DNA of 64,000 bases, from positions 124,001-188,000 of the forward strand of contig NZ_PYLP01000002.1 in NCBI RefSeq assembly GCF_003024675.1, given 5' to 3'. Numbering within the stretch: position 1 is the first letter of the stretch; every line of letters begins with the position of its first letter. Under the pieces are notes generated by a model, which saw only the letters and a list, made by a program, of their open reading frames with translations, was not told the origin of the DNA and did no database searches. This stretch comes from Faecalibacillus faecis. Lineage in GTDB: Bacteria > Bacillota_I > Bacilli_A > Erysipelotrichales > Coprobacillaceae. Shown one piece after another: positions 60,834-64,000 of the stretch. The position numbers and the translations under genes were made by a program.

Positions 60834-60959
60834 ATGTTTTTGTTAAATACTGAAGAAAAGTTTATTCAAAAGAATAACTCTTATGATCTCTCGTCAGATA
60901 AATTGGTAACGAAAGTAAATGATTATGGCGATTTTTCACAAGAAGAGTGGGTGTTTTGA
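60834..60959 (+). CDS. 41-residue protein of unknown function
   Basis: A small acidic reading frame with ribosome site AGAGGGTG close to ATG 60834 ('MFLLNTEEKFIQKNNSYDL', ending 'YGDFSQEEWVF'). It overlaps the start of the next gene, a typical coupled arrangement. I recognise no family. The 145 bases before it contain no gene, only a possible short minus-strand remnant. Confidence 0.45.
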   Translation: MFLLNTEEKFIQKNNSYDLSSDKLVTKVNDYGDFSQEEWVF

Positions 60960-61471
60960 TTGATAAAATCAAGAATAGTACATTTATTAGAAGAAAAGTA
61001 AAAGAATTTACTAAAATAGTAGGAAAAGATATCTCTCAAACAAAGTTAAAAAAACATTTAAGTACTCAATTAGGAATTACAGTTGCCAAGATTTCTGATT
61101 TAAAATATCATACGTGTTTAGATGAAGAAACATGTAATCAATTATTTGAACTTATTTTGCAAGAATCACTATTAAAAAATGAATTTGTTGAGATAGTAAA
61201 GAGATCTATACAAGATACATCATTAAGAATGAATAAGGGCGCATATGATTTTGAATTATGTTATACTTTTTTAATCGCTAAATTTTACGTGGATTATTAT
61301 GATTATCAACAACAAAATATAACTTATCTAAAAAATCAAATTAATAATCTCATACATATGTCAAACGAAGAAATAAGTAACTTGGCTGAAGAACTAAATA
61401 AAAGTGATAAAGAAGTTCAAGAGAAATATGACCAAGATTTAATAAATGAAAATGAATTAACTGAAAAATAA
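60947..61471 (+). CDS. Helical protein of unknown function
   Basis: A 174-residue, mostly helical protein with a basic first half ('FIRRKVKEFTKIVGKDI', 'SQTKLKKHLSTQLGITVA') and an acidic C-terminal coil ('EEISNLAEELNKSDKEVQE'). No motif is recognised. The start is GTG 60947, or TTG 60956 next to the preceding stop. Coupling to the 41-residue gene suggests a two-gene unit. Confidence 0.55.
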   Translation: MGVLIDKIKNSTFIRRKVKEFTKIVGKDISQTKLKKHLSTQLGITVAKISDLKYHTCLDEETCNQLFELILQESLLKNEFVEIVKRSIQDTSLRMNKGAYDFELCYTFLIAKFYVDYYDYQQQNITYLKNQINNLIHMSNEEISNLAEELNKSDKEVQEKYDQDLINENELTEK

Positions 61472-61683
61472 CAGATGCTATTTTACCAATAGAACTATGT
61501 GCAGCCTTAGGTTATGTTGCTGTTTTTGCTTCAGCAACGAATACATTAATAGCACCTATGATGATTAGTATAGAAGTGTTTGGTGGAAATAATATGATGC
61601 TCTTTATTATTGTTTGCATTTTTGCTTATTTAGTAAATGGAAATCAATCGATTTATGGAGCACAAATGAAACATTTAGATTAA
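61471..61683 (+). pseudogene. ClC-type chloride channel, C-terminal remnant
   Basis: Seventy codons remain open and read 'LCAALGYVAVFASATNTLI', 'APMMISIEVFGGNNMM' and 'NGNQSIYGAQMKHLD', the last membrane segments of a ClC transporter (compare the usual 'ATNTPLA...IELFG' theme). No N-terminal 300 residues and no start are present. It lies between the orphan gene and the lepA promoter. Confidence 0.75.
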
Positions 61684-61785
61684 ATCATTTTTTTAAAAGA
61701 AGCAGCAAATAATTATTTCTATAAATAAATTGTCAATTGCTTTATTTTTTGTTAAAATGAGTTACTGAAAGTCGGTGAATATATA

Positions 61786-63594
61786 ATGGCGATAGAACAA
61801 CATAAAATAAGAAACTTCTCAATTATAGCTCATATTGATCATGGAAAAAGTACCTTAGCAGATAGAATTCTAGAAATGACAGGAGCTGTTTCTGATCGTG
61901 AAATGAAAGCTCAGTTATTAGATAGTATGGAGCTAGAAAGAGAAAGAGGAATTACAATTAAATTAAATGCAGTGCAATTACAATATAAAGCAAAAGATGG
62001 ACAAACTTATTTATTACATCTGATTGATACTCCAGGTCATGTTGACTTTACATACGAGGTTTCTCGTTCCCTTGCAGCATGTGAAGGGGCAGTATTAGTT
62101 GTAGATGCTGCACAAGGTGTTGAAGCACAAACACTTGCAAATGTGTATTTAGCTTTAGATAATGATTTGGAAATTTTGCCAGTTATTAATAAAGTAGATT
62201 TACCAAGTGCTAATCCACAACGTGTTATTAAAGAAATAGAAGATGTTATTGGCTTACCTGCAGATCATGCACCTCTTATTTCAGCAAAAAGTGGTCTTAA
62301 TGTACAAGATGTCTTAGAAATGATTGTAAGAGATATACCAGCTCCTCAAGGAAGTGCAGATAATCCTACACAAGCATTAATATTTGATTCATTCTATGAC
62401 AGTTATCGTGGTGTCGTTGTTTTTGTAAGAATTAAAGAAGGATCTATTAAAGTAGGTGATCATATTAAATTTATGGCCACTGGTGCCACTTATGAAGTAA
62501 CAGAAGTTGGGGTAAGAACACCAGCCGAAATCAAAAAAGATGAACTTGTTTGTGGTGAAGTTGGATGGATTTCAGCAGCAATTAAATCAATTCAAAATGT
62601 ACATGTTGGGGATACAATTACAACTTTAGAAAATGAAAGTTATGAACAATTACCTGGCTATCGTAAATTAAACCCGATGGTCTATTGTGGTCTTTATCCG
62701 GTAGATAATTCTAAATATAAAAACTTACGTGAAGCTTTAGAAAAAATCCAATTAAGTGATTCATCTTTAGTATTTGAACCAGAAACATCACAAGCTTTAG
62801 GGTTTGGATTTAGATGTGGCTTCTTAGGATTATTACACATGGATGTTATTCAAGAACGTCTTGAAAGAGAATTTGATTTAGAATTGATTGCGACAGCACC
62901 ATCAGTTATTTATCGTGTTTATTTAACAGATAAAACAATGGTTGAAATTGATAACCCAGCGATGATGCCTGCACCTCAAGTGATTGATTTTATTGAAGAA
63001 CCTTATGTTAAAGCTTCAATTATGACACCAAATGAATACATTGGTTCTATTATGGAATTATGTCAATCAAAACGTGGTGAGTACGTTGATATTGAATATA
63101 TTGATGATACACGTAGAAATATCATCTATAATATTCCTTTATCAGAAATCGTATATGATTTCTTTGATAAATTAAAATCAAGTACAAAAGGGTATGCTTC
63201 TTTCGATTATGAGTTGATTGGTTATCGTGAAAGTAAACTTCAAAAAATGGATATCTTATTAAATGGAGATGTTGTAGATGCACTTTCTTCCATTGTTCAT
63301 AAAGATTTTGCTTATAGTCGAGGTAAAGTCATTTGTGAAAAATTAAAAGAAATTATTCCTAAACAAATGTTTGAAGTACCAGTTCAAGCAGCACTTCAAG
63401 GAAAAATCATTGCCCGTACAACCATCAAAGCAATGCGGAAAAATGTCCTTGCTAAATGTTATGGTGGAGATATTTCTCGTAAAAAGAAATTATTAGAAAA
63501 ACAAAAAGAGGGTAAAAAACGTATGAAAGCTGTGGGAAGTGTTGAAATTCCTCAAGAAGCATTCATGGCAATTTTATCTGTTGATGATGAATAG
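61786..63594 (+). CDS. lepA: Elongation factor 4 (LepA) GTPase
   Basis: A 602-residue translation GTPase that binds the ribosome and can back-translocate it. The G domain is intact: G1 'AHIDHGKST', G2 'RERGITI', G3 'DTPGHVDF', G4 'NKVDLP' and G5 'SAKSG'. The LepA-specific C-terminus ends '[19 protein letters not shown]'. Length is normal. ATG 61786 is preceded by GGTGA. It marks a return to conserved chromosome after the accessory region. Confidence 0.97.
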   Translation: MAIEQHKIRNFSIIAHIDHGKSTLADRILEMTGAVSDREMKAQLLDSMELERERGITIKLNAVQLQYKAKDGQTYLLHLIDTPGHVDFTYEVSRSLAACEGAVLVVDAAQGVEAQTLANVYLALDNDLEILPVINKVDLPSANPQRVIKEIEDVIGLPADHAPLISAKSGLNVQDVLEMIVRDIPAPQGSADNPTQALIFDSFYDSYRGVVVFVRIKEGSIKVGDHIKFMATGATYEVTEVGVRTPAEIKKDELVCGEVGWISAAIKSIQNVHVGDTITTLENESYEQLPGYRKLNPMVYCGLYPVDNSKYKNLREALEKIQLSDSSLVFEPETSQALGFGFRCGFLGLLHMDVIQERLEREFDLELIATAPSVIYRVYLTDKTMVEIDNPAMMPAPQVIDFIEEPYVKASIMTPNEYIGSIMELCQSKRGEYVDIEYIDDTRRNIIYNIPLSEIVYDFFDKLKSSTKGYASFDYELIGYRESKLQKMDILLNGDVVDALSSIVHKDFAYSRGKVICEKLKEIIPKQMFEVPVQAALQGKIIARTTIKAMRKNVLAKCYGGDISRKKKLLEKQKEGKKRMKAVGSVEIPQEAFMAILSVDDE

Positions 63595-63613
63595 CAGCTT
63601 GAGCTGCTATTTT
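63592..63613 (+). terminator. Terminator after lepA
   Basis: TAGCAGC and GCTGCTA (63592-63598, 63603-63609) make a 7-bp stem with a TTGA loop, starting at the stop codon, followed by TTTT. Confidence 0.75.
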
Positions 63614-63711
63614 GATATAAAAATGTGAAATTATTGTTTTTAGACCATAATTCAAATTTACTATTTAATTAAAGTATAATATAATACACATGCGGAAGGA
63701 GGCGTAATATT

Positions 63712-64000
63712 TTGAAATTGTTTAATAATAAAAATAACTCAAAAGTACGTTTTCATGGTTTTAGTGAAGAAAAGGAATATCAAAATAGTAAGACAGAAAT
63801 TATTGTTTCAAAAAGATTAATTGAGCTAATATGTCTGACAATTATTTTGATTATTATATTAATTATTAGACTTGGTTATGTGCAATTAACGCAAGCAGAT
63901 AATTTAAAAGTGAAGTTGGAAACTTATGGAACTTCAACATTTACAAATGATGCTCCTCGTGGAGAAATCTATGATCGTAATTATACAAAACTTGTAGGTA
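63712..64000 (+). CDS. Penicillin-binding protein, N-terminal part (cut by window end)
   Basis: The first 96 residues of a class B penicillin-binding protein. It starts at TTG 63712, 9 bases after AAGGAGG, behind TATAAT at about 63675. A basic cytoplasmic tail leads to one TM helix (about residues 38-57, 'LICLTIILIIILIIRLGYV'), then the PBP dimerisation start 'TNDAPRGEIYDRNYTKL', in which 'RGEIYDRN' is the class B hallmark. The transpeptidase domain lies outside the window, so PBP2 and FtsI cannot be told apart. Confidence 0.88.
   Translation, partial: MKLFNNKNNSKVRFHGFSEEKEYQNSKTEIIVSKRLIELICLTIILIIILIIRLGYVQLTQADNLKVKLETYGTSTFTNDAPRGEIYDRNYTKLVG

Overview
The window reads as a low-GC (about 30 %) Gram-positive chromosome segment. 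Gene content and protein style (LacX-type mutarotase, Cse60-like and DUF1540 small proteins, heterodimeric ABC exporters, many rho-independent terminators overlapping stop codons) point to a gut Firmicute, most likely an Erysipelotrichales/Coprobacillaceae-type organism. That placement is inferred from the proteins; no rRNA or tRNA gene is present to confirm it.

Bases 1-13838 are the late end of a siphovirus prophage in standard order: head closure (cut by the window edge), gp10-like, tail terminator, major tail protein, gpG/gpGT chaperones with a -1 slippery heptamer, tape measure, distal tail, a 1397-residue tail fibre with an S74-type C-terminus, small proteins, holin, a second one-TM protein and amidase endolysin. 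A two-gene unit (Panacea/DUF4065 antitoxin-like protein plus an unrecognised partner, 14278-15203) and a repeat array that may be the right attachment region (15361-15467) close the element.

15570-20576 is host core: mutarotase, Cse60-like, DUF1540, lipoprotein, rsuA-type synthase, trmB, thioredoxin, an acidic protein, acpS and an SSB-fold protein. An internally deleted IS30-like element with perfect 21-bp ends (20587-21550) lies directly upstream of a MarR-controlled heterodimeric ABC exporter. Then come a GntR regulator, a small export protein, a short CinA, LysR, purA and guaA.

33039-45337 is metabolic. It holds a frameshifted GNAT, a frameshifted DUF362 protein behind a MerR-type promoter, an iron-sulfur aldo/keto reductase and a decayed paralogue, DUF3842, and then a nickel block: larE, larB, larC (split by a probable programmed -1 frameshift), a methyltransferase and a five-gene nickel/peptide-type ABC importer. 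The block appears built to make the nickel-pincer cofactor and supply its metal, but no larA-type racemase is present.

45384-51852 carries a TetR-ABC exporter and a MarR-MATE exporter, each with visible operators. 52062-61700 is accessory and heavily decayed: a WYL regulator, a PIN/NYN-like protein, an SF1 helicase with a C-terminal nuclease-like domain, an HNH nuclease, an old-yellow-enzyme remnant, a spermidine-synthase-like protein, orphan small genes and a ClC-channel remnant. The first four resemble a defence cluster, partly inactivated. lepA and the start of a penicillin-binding protein end the window in conserved chromosome.
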